Shown here: one piece after another, positions 7,381-20,595 of the stretch
Numbering within the stretch: the first letter of the stretch is position 1
Layout: each line of letters starts with the position of its first letter
Position numbers and translations under genes: made by a program
DNA from: Loripinus fragilis
Lineage: Eukaryota; Mollusca; Bivalvia; Lucinida; Lucinidae
Reading direction: 5' to 3'
NCBI GenBank assembly: GCA_964019695.1
Contig: OZ026524.1
Location: 31,245,664-31,309,663 of the forward strand
Length of the DNA stretch: 64,000 nt
Notes under the pieces: generated by a model
Database searches by the model: none
Told to the model about the DNA's origin: nothing
Seen by the model: the letters and a program-made list of their open reading frames with translations, nothing else

Positions 7381-10300
7381 GCATGTGTTAGATTAATGCA
7401 CAGTCTCCGCCTCCCTAATAATTATGCATTTCTGTTTTTGTCTCGAAGACATCACATCAAGCTAGCAATGATTATAAGTTTCCAAAGTATTATATTACAA
7501 CTGTCTTATAGTGTTCCTAGACTGTCTATTAGTGTAGCTAGACTGTCTATTAGTGTAGCTACACTGTCTATTAGTGTTCATAGACTGTCTGTTAGTGTAG
7601 CTAGACTGTCTATTAGTGTAGCTAAACTGTCTAATAGTGTTCCTAGACTGTCTATTAGTGTAGCCAGATTGTCTATTAGTGTAGCTACACTGTCTAATAG
7701 TGTTCCTAGACTGTCTACTAGTGTAGCTAGACTGTCTATTAGAGTAGCTACACCGTCTAATAGTGTCCCTAGACTGTCTATTAGTGTAGCTAGATTGTAT
7801 ATCAATATAGCTACACTGTCTATTAGTTTTTATAGACGGTCTGTTAGTGTATCTAGACTGTCTACAAGTGTATCTACATTGTCTATTGATGTTCCTAGAC
7901 TGTCCTTTAGTGAAGCTGGATTGTCTATCAATGTAGCTACACTGTCTATTAGGTTTCTTTTACTGTCTGTTAGAGTAGCTACACTGTCTATTAGTGTTTA
8001 TATACTGTCTGTTAGTGTAGCTAGACTGTCTATCAGTATAGCTACACTGTCTAATAGTGATCCTAGACTGTCTATTAGTGTAGCTAGGTTGTCTATTAGT
8101 GTAGCTACACTGTCTAATAGTGTTCCTAGACTGTCTATTAGTGTAGCTACACTGTCTAATAGTTTTCCTAGACTGTCTACTAGTGTAGCTAGACTGTCTA
8201 TTAGTGTAGCTACACTGTCTAATAGTGTTCCTAGAATGTCTATTAGTGTAGCTAGATTATGTTTCAATATAGCTACAATGTCTATTTGTTTTCATAGACG
8301 GTATATTAGAGAAGCTACACTGTCTATAAGTGTTCATAGACTGTCTGTTAGTTAGCTAGACTGTCTATTAATGTAGCTACACTGTCTTCTAGTGTTCCTA
8401 GACTGTCTATTAGTGTAGCTAGATTGTCTATTAGTGTAGCTACACTGTCTTATAGTGTTCCTAGACTGTCTATTAGTGTGGCTAGAATGTCTATTAGTGT
8501 AGCTACACTGTCTATTAGTGTTCATAGACTGTCTGTTAGTGTAGCTAGACTGTCTATTAGTGTAGCTACACTGTCTTATAGTGTTCCTAGACTTTCTATT
8601 AGTGTAGCCAGATTGTCTATTAGTGTAGCTACACTGTCTAATAGTGTTCCTAGACTGTCTACTAATGTAGCTAGACTGTCTATTAGAGTAGCTACACCGT
8701 CTAATAGTGTCCCTAGACTGTCTATTAGTGTAGCTACACTGTCTAATAGTGTTCCTAGACTGTCTGTTAGCGTAACTAGATTGTTTATCAATGCAGCTAC
8801 ACTGTCTATTTGTTTTCATAGACGGTATATTAGAGAAGCTACACTGTCTATAAGTGTTCATAGACTGTCTGTTAGTGTAGCTAGACTGTCTATCAGTGTA
8901 GCTAAACTGTCTAATAGTGTTCCTAGACTGTCAATTAGTGTAGCTAGGTTGTCTATTAGTGTAGCTACACTGTCTAATAGTGTTCCTAGACTGTCTATTA
9001 GTGTAGCTACATTGTCTAATAGTTTTCCTAGACTGTCTACTAGTGTAGCTAGACTGTCTATTAGTGTAGCTACATTGTCTAATAGTTTTCCTAGAATGTC
9101 TATTAGTGTAGCTAGATTGTGTATCAATATAGCTACAATGTCTATTAGTTTTCATAGACGGTCTGTTAGTGTAGCTAGAATGTCTACTAGTGTAGCTACA
9201 TTGTCTATTGATGTTCCTAGACTGTCCGTTCGTGTAGCTAGATTGTTTATCAATGTAGCTACACTGTCTTTTAATTTTCTTATACTGTCTGTTAGAGTAG
9301 CTACATTGTCTATTAGTGTTCATATACTGTCTGTTCGTGTAGCTAGACTGTCTATTAATGTAGCTACAATGTCTAATAGTGTTCCTATACTGTCTATTAG
9401 TGTAGCTAGATTGTCTATCAATATAGCTACACTGTCTATTAGTTTTCCTTTACTGTCTGTTAGTGTAGCTAGGCTGTCTACTAGTGTAGCTAAATTGTCT
9501 ATTAGTGTTCCTAGACTGTCTATTAGTGTAGCTAGACTGTCTATTAGAGTAGCTAGATTGTCTATCAATATAGCTACACTGTCTATTAGTTTTCCTAGAC
9601 TGTCTGTTAGTGTAGCTAGACTGTCTACTAGTGTAGCCACATTGTCTATTGATGTTCCTAGACTGTCCGTTAGTGTAGCTAGATTGTCTATCAATGTAGC
9701 TACACTGTCAATAAGTTTTCTTATACTGTCTGTTAGAGTAGCTACACTGTCTATTTGTTTTCATCGACGGTCGATTAGTTAGCTACACTGTCTATTAGAG
9801 TTCATAGACTGTCTGTTAGTGTAGCTAGACTGTCTATTAGTGTAGCTACACTGTCTAATAGTGTTCCTAGACTGTCTATTAGTGTAGCGAGACTGTCTGC
9901 TAGTGTAGCTACACTGTCTTATAGTGTTCATAGACTGTCTATTAGTGTAGCTAGACTGTCTATTAGTGTAGCTACACTGTCTAATAGTGTTCCTAGACTG
10001 TCTATTAGTGTAGCTAGCTTGTCTATTAGAGAAGCTACACTGTCTAATAGTGTTCCTAGACTGTCTATTAGTGTAGCTACACTGTCTAATAGTGTCCCTA
10101 GACTGTTTGTTAGCGTAACTAGATTGTTTATCAATGTAGCTACAATGTCTATTTGTTTTCATAGAATGTCTATTAGAGAAGCTACACTGTCTATTAGTGT
10201 TCATAGACTGTCTGTTAGTGTAGCTACACTGTCTATTAATGTAGCTACACTGTCTTATAGTGTTCCTAGACTGTCTATAAGTGTAGCTAGATTGTCTATT

Positions 10301-11173
10301 AGTGTAGCTACACTGTCTTATAGTGTTCCTAGACTGTCTATTAGTGTAGCTAGACTGTCTATTAGCGTAGCTACACTGTCTTTTAGTGTTCATAGACTGT
10401 CCGTTAGTGTAGCTAGACTGTCTATAAGTGTAGCTACACTGTCTTATAGTGTTCATAGACTGTCTATTAGTGTAGCTAGATTGTCTATTAGTGTAGCTAC
10501 ACTATCTAATAGTGTTCCTAGACTGTCTACTAGTGTAGCTAGACTGTGTATTAGAGTAGCTACACTGTCTAAGAGTGTTCCTAGACTGTCTTTTAGTGTA
10601 GCTAGATTGTCTATCAATATAGCTACACTGTCTATTAGTTTTCATAGACGGTCTGTTAGTGTAGCTAGACTGTCTACTAGAGTAGCTACATTGTCTATTG
10701 ATGTTCCTAGACTGTCCATTAGTGAAGCTAGATTGTCTATCAATGTAGCTACACTGTCTCTTAGTTTTCTTATACTGTCTGTTAGTGTAGCTACACTGTC
10801 TATTAGTGTTCATATACTGTCCGTTAGTGTAGCTAGACTGTCTATCAGTGTAGCTACACTGTCTAATAGTGTTCCTAGACAGTCTATTAGTGTAGCTAGA
10901 TTGTCTATTAGTGCAGCTACACTGTCTAATAGTGTTCCTAGACTGTCTATTAGTGTAGCTAGACTGTCTATTAGTGTAGCTACACTGTCTAATAGTGATC
11001 CTAGACTGTGTACTAGTGTAGATAGACTGTCTATTAGTGTAGCTACACTGTCTAATAGTGTTCCTAGACTGTCTATTAGTGAAGCTAGATTTTGTATCAA
11101 TATAGCTACACTGTCTATTAGTTTTCATAGACGGTCTGTTAGTGTAGCTTGACTGTCTACTAGTGTAGCTACA

Positions 11174-13945
11174 TTGTCTATTGATGTTCCTAGACTGTCC
11201 GTTAGTGTAGCTAGATTGTCTATCAATGTAGCTACACTGGCTTTTAATTTTCTTATACTGTCTGTTAGAGAAGCTACACTGTCTATTAGTGTTCATATAC
11301 TGTCTGTTCGTGTAGCTAGACTGTCTATTAGTGTAGCTACACTGTCTAATAGTGTTCCTAGACTGTCTATTAGTGTAGCTAGACTGTCTGCTAGTGTAGC
11401 TACACTGTCTTATAGTGTTCCTAGACTGTCTATTAGTGTAGCTAGCTTGTCTATTAGAGTAGCTACACTGTCTAATAGTGTTCCTAGACTGTCTATTAGT
11501 GTAGCTACACTGTCTAATAGTGTTCCTAGACTGTCTGTTAGCGTAACTAGATTGTTTATCAATGTAGCTACACTGTCTATTTGTTTTCATAAAATGTCTA
11601 TTAGAGAAGCTACACTGTCTATTAGTGTTCGTAGACTGTCTGTTAGTGTAGCTACACTGTCTATTAATGTAGCTACACTGTCTTATAGTGTTCCTAGACT
11701 GTCTATAAGTTTAGCTAGATTGTCTATTAGTGTAGCTACACTGTCTTATAGTGTTCCTAGACTGTCTATTAGTGTAGCTAGACTGTCTATTAGCGTAGCT
11801 ACACTGTCTTTTAGAGTTCATAGACTGTCCGTTAGTGTAGCTAGACTGTCTATTAGTGTAGCTACACTGTCTTATAGTGTTCATAGACTGTCTATTAGTG
11901 TAGCTAGATTGTCTATTAGTGTAGCTACACTATCTAATAGTGTTCCTAGACTGTCTAATAGTGTTCCTAGACTGTCTTTTAGTGTAGCTAGATTGTCTAT
12001 CAATATAGCTACACTGTCTATTAGTTTTCATAGACGGTCTGTTAGTGTAGCTAGACTGTCTACTAGAGTAGCTACATTGTCTATTGATGTTCCTAGACTG
12101 TCCATTAGTGAAGCTAGATTGTCTATCAATGTAGCTACACTGTCTCTTAGTTTTCTTATACTGTCTGTTAGTGTAGCTTCACTGTCTATTAGTGTTCATA
12201 TACTGTCTGTTAGTGTAGCTAAACTGTCTATCAGTGTAGCTACACTGTCTAATAGTGTTCCTAGACTGTCTATTAGTGTAGCTAGATTGTCTATTAGTGT
12301 AACTACACTGTCTTATAGTGTTCCTAGACTGTCTATTAGTGTAGCTGGACTGTCTATTAGTGTAGCTACACTGTCTAATAGTGTTCCTAGACTGTGTACT
12401 AGTGTAGATAGACTGTCTATTAGTGTAGCTACACTGTCTAATAGTGTCCCTAGACTGTCTGTTAGCGTAACTAGATTGTTTATCAATGTAGCTACAATGT
12501 CTATTTGTTTTCATAGAATGTCTATTAGAGAAGCTACACTGTCTATTAGTGTTCATAGACTGTCTGTTAGTGTAGCTACACTGTCTATTAATGTAGCTAC
12601 ACTGTCTTATAGTGTTCCTAGACTGTCTATAAGTGTAGCTAGACTGTCTATTAGCGTAGCTACACTGTCTTTTAGTGTTCAAAGACTGTCCGTTAGTGTA
12701 GCTAGACTGTCTATTAGTGTAGCTACACTGTCTTATAGTGTTCATAGACTGTCTATTAGTGTAGCTAGATTGTCTATTAGTGTAGCTACACTATCTAATA
12801 GTTTTCCTAGACTGTCTACTAGTGTAGCTAGACTGTGTATTAGAGTAGCTACACTGTCTATGAGTGTTCCTAGACTGTCTTTTAGTGTAGCTAGATTGTC
12901 TATCAATATAGCTACACTGTCTATTAGTTTTCATAGACGGTCTGTTAGTGTAGCTAGACTGTCTACTAGAGTAGCTACATTGTCTATTGATGTTCCTAGA
13001 CTGTCCATTAGTGAAGCTAGATTGTCTATCAATGTAGCTACACTGTCTCTTAGTTTTCTTATACTGTCTGTTAGTGTAGCTACACTGTCTATTAGTGTTC
13101 ATAGACTGTCTATTAGTGTAGCTATATTGTCTATTAGTGTAGCTACACTATCTAATAGTGTTCCTAGACTGTCTACTAGTGTAGCTAGACTGTCTATTAG
13201 TGTAGCTACACTGTCTTATAGTGTTCATAGACTGTCTATTAGTGTAGCTAGATTGTCTATTAGTGTAGCTACACTATCTAATAGTGTTCCTAGACTGTCT
13301 ACTAGTGTAGCTAGACTGTGTATTAGAGTAGCTACACTGTCTAAGAGTGTTCCTAGACTGTCTTTTAGTGTAGCTGGATTGTCTATCAATATAGCTACAC
13401 TGTCTATTAGTTTTCATAGACGGTCTGTTAGTGTAGCTAGACTGTCTACTAGAGTAGCTACATTGTCTATTGATGTTCCTAGACTGTCCATTAGTGAAGC
13501 TAGATTGTCTATCAATGTAGCTACACTGTCTCTTAGTTTTCTTATACTGTCTGTTAGTGTAGCTACACTGTCTATTAGTGTTCATATACTGTCCGTTAGT
13601 GTAACTAGACTGTCTATAAGTGTAGCTACACTGTCTAATAGTGTTCCTAGACTGTCTATTAGTGTAGCTAGATTGTCTATTAGTGCAGCTACACTGTCTA
13701 ATAGTGTTCCTAGACTGTCTATTAGTGTAGCTAGACTGTCTATTAGTGTAGCTACACTGTCTAATAGTGTTCCTAGACTGTGTACTAGTGTAGATAGACT
13801 GTCTATTAGTGTAGCTACACTGTCTAATAGTGTTCCTAGATTGTCTATTAGTGAAGCTAGATTTTGTATCAATATAGCTACACTGTCTATTAGTTTTCAT
13901 AGACGGTCTGTTAGTGTAGCTTGACTGTCTACTAGTGTAGCTACA
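11174..13945 (+). repeat. Higher-order repeat A, copy 1 (2,772 bp, 132 monomers)
   Basis: Sequence from 11174 recurs from 13946 with nearly the same monomer order, an offset of 2,772 = 132 x 21. This copy contains an internal extra block of 23 monomers (483 bp) absent from the next copy. It ends at a shared TGA (13922-13924), made by a gctaga to gcttga change that also occurs at 11150 and 16238. Confidence 0.9.
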
Positions 13946-16261
13946 TTGTCTATTGATGTTCCTAGACTGTCCGTTAGTGTAGCTAGATTGTCTATCAATG
14001 TAGCTACACTGGCTTTTAATTTTCTTATACTGTCTGTTAGAGAAGCTACACTGTCTATTAGTGTTCATATACTGTCTGTTCGTGTAGCTAGACTGTCTAA
14101 TAGTGTAGCTACACTGTCTAATAGTGTTCCTAGACTGTCTATTAGTGTAGCTAGACTGTCTGCTAGTGTAGCTACACTGTCTTATAGTGTTCCTAGACTG
14201 TCTATTAGTGTAGCTAGACTGTCTATTAGTGTAGCTAGCTTGTCTATTAGAGTAGCTACACTGTCTAATAGTGTTCCTAGACTGTCTATTAGTGTAGCTA
14301 CACTGTCTAATAGTGTTCCTAGACTGTCTGTTAGCGTAACTAGATTGTTTATCAATGTAGCTACACTGTCTATTTGTTTTCATAAAATGTCTATTAGAGA
14401 AGCTACACTGTCTATTAGTGTTCGTAGACTGTCTGTTAGTGTAGCTACACTGTCTATTAATGTAGCTACACTGTCTTATAGTGTTCCTAGACTGTCTATA
14501 AGTTTAGCTAGATTGTCTATTAGTGTAGCTACACTGTCTTATAGTGTTCCTAGACTGTCTATTAGTGTAGCTAGACTGTCTATTAGCGTAGCTACACTGT
14601 CTTTTAGAGTTCATAGACTGTCCGTTAGTGTAGCTAGACTGTCTATTAGTGTAGCTACACTGTCTTATAGTGTTCATAGACTGTCTACATTTATTAGTGT
14701 AGCTAGATTGTCTATTAGTGTAGCTACACTATCTAATAGTGTTCCTAGACTGTCTAATAGTGTTCCTAGACTGTCTTTTAGTGTAGCTAGATTGTCTATC
14801 AATATAGCTACACTGTCTATTAGTTTTCATAGACGGTCTGTTAGTGTAGCTAGACTGTCTACTAGAGTAGCTACATTGTCTATTGATGTTCCTAGACTGT
14901 CCATTAGTGAAGATAGATTGTCTATCAATGTAGCTACACTGTCTCTTAGTTTTCTTATACTGTCTGTTAGTGTAGCTTCACTGTCTATTAGTGTTCATAT
15001 ACTGTCTGTTAGTGTAGCTAGACTGTCTATCAGTGTAGCTACACTGTCTAATAGTGTTCCTAGACTGTCTATTAGTGTAGCTAGATTGTCTATTAGTGTA
15101 ACTACACTGTCTTATAGTGTTCCTAGACTGTCTATTAGTGTAGCTAGACTGTCTATTAGTGTAGCTACACTGTCTAATAGTGTTCTTAGACTGTGTACTA
15201 GTGTAGATAGACTGTCTATTAGTGTAGCTACACTGTCTAATAGTGTCCCTAGACTGTCTGTTAGCGTAACTAGATTGTTTATCAATGTAGCTACAATGTC
15301 TATTTGTTTTCATAGAATGTCTATTAGAGAAGCTACACTGTCTATTAGTGTTCATAGACTGTCTGTTAGTGTAGCTACACTGTCTATTAATGTAGCTACA
15401 CTGTCTTATAGTGTTCCTAGACTGTCTATAAGTGTAGCTAGACTGTCTATTAGCGTAGCTACACTGTCTTTTAGTGTTCAAAGACTGTCCGTTAGTGTAG
15501 CTAGACTGTCTATTAGTGTAGCTACACTGTCTTATAGTGTTCATAGACTGTCTATTAGTGTAGCTAGATTGTCTATTAGTGTAGCTACACTATCTAATAG
15601 TGTTCCTAGACTGTCTACTAGTGTAGCTAGACTGTGTATTAGAGTAGCTACACTGTCTAAGAGTGTTCCTAGACTGTCTTTTAGTGTAGCTAGATTGTCT
15701 ATCAATATAGCTACACTGTCTATTAGTTTTCATAGACGGTCTGTTAGTGTAGCTAGACTGTCTACTAGAGTAGCTACATTGTCTATTGATGTTCCTAGAC
15801 TGTCCATTAGTGAAGCTAGATTGTCTATCAATGTAGCTACATTGTCTCTTAGTTTTCTTATACTGTCTGTTAGTGTAGCTACACTGTCTATTAGTGTTCA
15901 TATACTGTCTGTTAGTGTAGCTAGACTGTCTATCAGTGTAGCTACACTGTCTAATAGTGTTCCTAGACTGTCTATTAGTGTAGCTAGATTGTCTATTAGT
16001 GCAGCTACACTGTCTAATAGTGTTCCTAGACTGTCTATTAGTGTAGCTAGACTGTCTATTAGTGTAGCTACACTGTCTAATAGTGTTCCTAGACTGTGTA
16101 CTAGTGTAGATAGACTGTCTATTAGTGTAGCTACACTGTCTAATAGTGTTCCTAGACTGTCTATTAGTGAAGCTAGATTTTGTATCAATATAGCTACACT
16201 GTCTATTAGTTTTCATAGACGGTCTGTTAGTGTAGCTTGACTGTCTACTAGTGTAGCTACA
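13946..16261 (+). repeat. Higher-order repeat A, copy 2 (2,316 bp)
   Basis: Same monomer order as copy 1 minus the 23-monomer internal block, plus one extra monomer and an in-frame 6-bp insertion (ACATTT) near 14694. The underlying unit is therefore 109 monomers (2,289 bp) plus 27 bp. The next partial copy begins at 16262. Confidence 0.9.
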
Positions 16262-17660
16262 TTGTCTATTGATGTTCCTAGACTGTCCGTTAGTGTAGCG
16301 AGATTGTCTATCAATGTAGCTACACTGGCTTTTAATTTTCTTATACTGTCTGTTAGAGAAGCAACACTGTCTATTAGTGTTCATATACTGTCTGTTCGTG
16401 TAGCTAGACTGTCTATTAGTGTAGCTACACTGTCTAATAGTGTTCCTAGACTGTCTATTAGTGTAGCTAGACTGTCTGCTAGTGTAGCTACACTGTCTTA
16501 TAGTGTTCCTTGACTGTCTATTAGTGTAGCTAGACTGTCTTTTAGTGTAGCTTCACTGTCTAATAGTGTTCCTAGACTGTCTATTAGTGTAGCTAGCTTG
16601 TCTATTAAAGTAGCTACACTGTCTAATAGTGTTCCTAGACTGTCTATTAGTGTAGCTACACTGTCTAATAGTGTTCCTAGACTGTCTGTTAGCGTAACTA
16701 GATTGTTTATCAATGTAGCTACACTGTCTATTTGTTTTCATAAAATGTCTATTAGAGAAGCTACACTGTCTATTAGTGTTCGTAGACTGTCTGTTAGTGT
16801 AGCTACACTGTCTATTAATGTAGCTACACTGTCTTATAGTGTTCCTAGACTGTCTATAAGTTTAGCTAGATTGTCTATTAGTGTAGCTACACTGTCTTAT
16901 AGTGTTCCTAGACTGTCTATTAGTGTAGCTAGACTGTCTATTAGCGTAGCTACACTGTCTTTTAGAGTTCATAGACTGTCCGTTAGTGTAGCTAGACTGT
17001 CTATTAGTGTAGCTACACTGTCTTATAGTGTTCATAGACTGTCTATTAGTGTAGCTAGATTGTCAATTAGTGTAGCTACACTATCTAATAGTGTTCCTAG
17101 ACTGTCTAATAGTGTTCCTAGACTGTCTTTTAGTGTAGCTAGATTGTCTATCAATATAGCTACACTGTCTATTAGTTTTCATTGACGGTCTGTTAGTGTA
17201 GCTAGACTGTCTACTAGAGTAGCTACATTGTCTATTGATGTTCCTAGACTGTCCATTAGTGAAGCTAGATTGTCTATCAATGTAGCTACACTGTCTCTTA
17301 GTTTTCTTATACTGTCTGTTAGTGTAGCTTCACTGTCTATTAGTGTTCATATACTGTCTGTTAGTGTAGCTAGACTGTCTATCAGTGTAGCTACACTGTC
17401 TAATAGTGTTCCTAGACTGTCTATTAGTGTAGCTAGATTGTCTATTAGTGTAGCTACACTGTCTTATAGTGTTCCTAGACTGTCTATTAGTGTAGCTAGA
17501 CTGTCTTTTAGTGTAGCTACACTGTCTAATAGTGTTCCTAGACTGTGTACTAGTGTAGATAGACTGTCTATTAGTGTAGCTACACTGTCTAATAGTGTTC
17601 CTAGACTGTCTATTAGTGAAGTTAGATTTTGTATCAATATAGCTACACTGTTTATTAGTT
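16262..17660 (+). repeat. Higher-order repeat A, partial copy 3
   Basis: It follows copies 1 and 2 monomer by monomer until about 17660. There the arrangement changes to blocks typical of the next sector (SISFPxLSVSVAR monomers). It carries its own TGA changes near 16511 and 17183. Confidence 0.8.
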
Positions 17661-20595
17661 TTCATAGACGGTCTGTTAGTGTAGCTAGACTGTCTACTAG
17701 TGTAGCTACATTGTCTGTTGATGTTCCTAGACTGTCCGTTAGTGTAGCTAGATTGTCTATCAATGTAGCTACACTGGCTTTTAATTTTCTTATACTGTCT
17801 GTAAGAGTAGCTACACTGTCTATTAGTGTTCGTATACTGTCTGTTCGTGTAGCTAGACTGTCTATTAGTGTAGCTACACTGTCTAATAGTGTTCCTAGAC
17901 TGTCTATTAGTGTAGCTAGATTGTCTATCAATATAGCTACACTGTCTATTAGTTTTCCTACACTGTCTGTTAGTGTAGCTAGACTGTCTACTAGTGTAGC
18001 TACATTGTCTATAAGTGTTCCTACACTGTCTATTAGTATAGCTAGACGATCTATTAGAGTAGCTAGATTGTCTATCAATATAGCTACACTGTCTATTAGT
18101 TTTCCTATACTGTATGTTAGTGAAGCTAGACTGTCTACTGGTGTAGCTACATTGTCTATTTATGTTCCTAGACTATCCGTTAGTGTAGCTAGATTGTCTA
18201 TCAATGTAGCTACACTGTCTATTAGTTTTCTTATACTGTCTGTTAGAGTAGCTACACTGTGTATTTGTTTTCATCGACGGTCTATTAGTTAGCTACACTG
18301 TCTATTAGAGTTCATAGACTGTATGTTAGTGTAGCTAGACTGTCTATTAGTGTAGCTACCCTGTCTAATAGTGTTCCTAGACTGTCTATTAGTGTAGCTA
18401 GACTGTCTACTAGTGTAGCTACACTGTCTTATAGTGTTCCTAGACTGTCTATTAGTGTAGCTAGACTGTCTATTAGTGTAGCTACACTGTCTAATAGTGT
18501 TCCTAGACTGTCTTTTAGTGTAGCTAGACTGTCTATTAGAGTAGCTTCACTGTCTAATAGTGTTCCTAGACTGTCTTTTAGTGTAGCTACACTGTCTAAT
18601 AGTGTTCTTAGACTGTCTGTTAGCGTAACTAGATTGTTTATCAATGTAGCTACACTGTCTATTTGTTTTAATAGACGTTCTATTAGAGAAGCTACACTGT
18701 CTATAAGTGTTCATAGACTGTCTGTTAGTGTAGCTAGACTGTCTATTATTGTAGCTACACTGTCTTATAGTGTTCCTAGACTGTCTATTAGTGTAGCTAG
18801 ATTGTCTATTAGTGTAGCTTCACTGTCTTATAGTGTTCCTAGACTGTCTATTAGTGTAGCTAGACTGTCTATTAGTGTAGCTACACTGTCTATTAGTGTT
18901 CATAGACTGTCTGTTAGTGTAGCTAGACTGTCTATTAGTGTAGCTACACTGTCTTATAGTGTTCCTAGACTGTCTATTAGTGTAGCTAGATTGACTATTA
19001 GTGTAGCTACACTGTCTAATAGTGTTACTAGACTGTCTACTAGTGTCGCTAGACTGTCTATTAGAGTAGCTACACCGTCTAATAGTGTCCCTAGACTGTC
19101 TATTTGTGTAGCTAGATTGTCTATTAATATAGCTACACTGTCTATTAGTTTTTATAGACGGTCTGTTAGTGTAGCTAGACTGTCTACTAGTGTAGCTACA
19201 TTGTCTATTGCTGTTCCTAGACTGTCCGTTAGTGAAGCTAGATTGTCTTTAAATGTAGATACACTGTCTATTAGTTTTCTTATACTGTCTGTTAGAGTAG
19301 CTACACTGTCTATTAGTGTTCATATACTGTCTGTTAGTGTAGCTAGACTGTCTATCAGTGTAGCTACACTGTCTAATAGTGTTCCTAGACTGTCTATTAG
19401 TGTAGCTAGGTTGTCTATTAGTGTAGCCACACTGTCTAATAGTGTTCCTAGACTGACTATTAGTGTAGCTTCACTGTCTTATAGTGTTTCTAGACTGTCT
19501 ATTAGTGTAGCCAGATTGTGTATCAATATAGCTACACTGTCTATTAGTTTTCATAGACGGTCTGTTAATGTAGCTAGACTGTCTACTAGTGTAGCTACAC
19601 TGTCTATTGATGTTCCTAGACTGTCCGTTAGTGTAGCTAGATTGTCTATCAATGTAGCTACACTGTCTTTTAATTTTCTTATACTGTCTGTTAGAGTAGC
19701 TACACTGTCTATTAGTGTTCATATACTGTCTGATCGTGTAGCTAGACTGTCTATTAGTGTAGCTACACTATCTGATAGTGTTCCTAGACTGTCTATTAGT
19801 GTAGCTAGATTGTCTATCAATATAGCTACACTGTCTATTAGTTTTCATAGACGGTCTGTTAGTGTAGCTAGACTGTCTACTAGTTTAGCTACATTGTCTA
19901 TTGATGTTCCTGGACTGTCCGTTAGTGTAGCTAGATTGTCTATCAATGTAGCTACACTGTCTTTTAATTTTCTTATACTGTCGGTTAGAGTAACTACACT
20001 GTATATTAGTGTTCATATACTGTCTGTTCGTGTAGCTAGACTGTCTATTAGTGTAGCTACACTGTCTAATAGTGTTCCTAGACTGTCTATTAGTGTAGTT
20101 AGATTGTCTATCAATATTGCTACACTGTCGATTAGTTTTCCTATACTGTCTGTTAGTGTCGCTAGACTGTCTACTAGTGTAGCTACATTGTCTATTAGTG
20201 TTCCTTGACTGTCTATTAGTGTAGCTAGACTGTCTATTAGAGTAGCTAGATTGTCTATCAATATAGCTACACTGTCTATTAGTTTTCCTATACTGTATGT
20301 TAGTGTAGCTAGACTGTCTACTAGTGTAGCTACATTGTCTATTGGTGTTCCTAGACTGTCCGTTAGTGTAGCTAGATTGTCTATCAATGTAGCTACACTG
20401 TCTATAAGTTTTCTTATACTGTCTGTTAGAGTAGCTACACTGTCTATTTGTTTTCATCGACGGTCTATTAGTTAGCTACACTGTCTATTAGAGTTCATAG
20501 ACTGTCTGTTAGTGTAGCTAGACTGTCTATTAGTGTAGCTACACTGTCTAATAGTGTTCCTAGACTGTCTATTAGTGTAGCTAGACTGTCTACTA

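Larger units (their letters stand above)
6331..7497. other. Retroelement leader, presumed 5' LTR and flank; non-coding
   Basis: Between the Gag start and the satellite no convincing gene is visible. A 69-codon plus-strand frame at 7182-7391 has no recognised motif. On the element strand this region must hold the leader, primer-binding site and 5' LTR. The partner LTR is off the window, so I could not set boundaries. I found no clear tRNA-complementary TGG site: the TGG at about 6458 starts a poor match. A TG near 6462 could be the LTR edge nearest gag. Confidence 0.5.

Noticed and set aside
7182..7391. 69-codon plus-strand frame before the satellite
   Set aside because: Short, no family resemblance and no supporting signals; chance is likely.
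7396..8355. A 319-codon plus-strand frame with a short unique, partly hydrophobic N-terminus leading into the repeats
   Set aside because: Only about 36 codons are unique, the rest is satellite, and the frame ends at a one-base-short monomer. Chance extension of an open satellite frame is enough to explain it.
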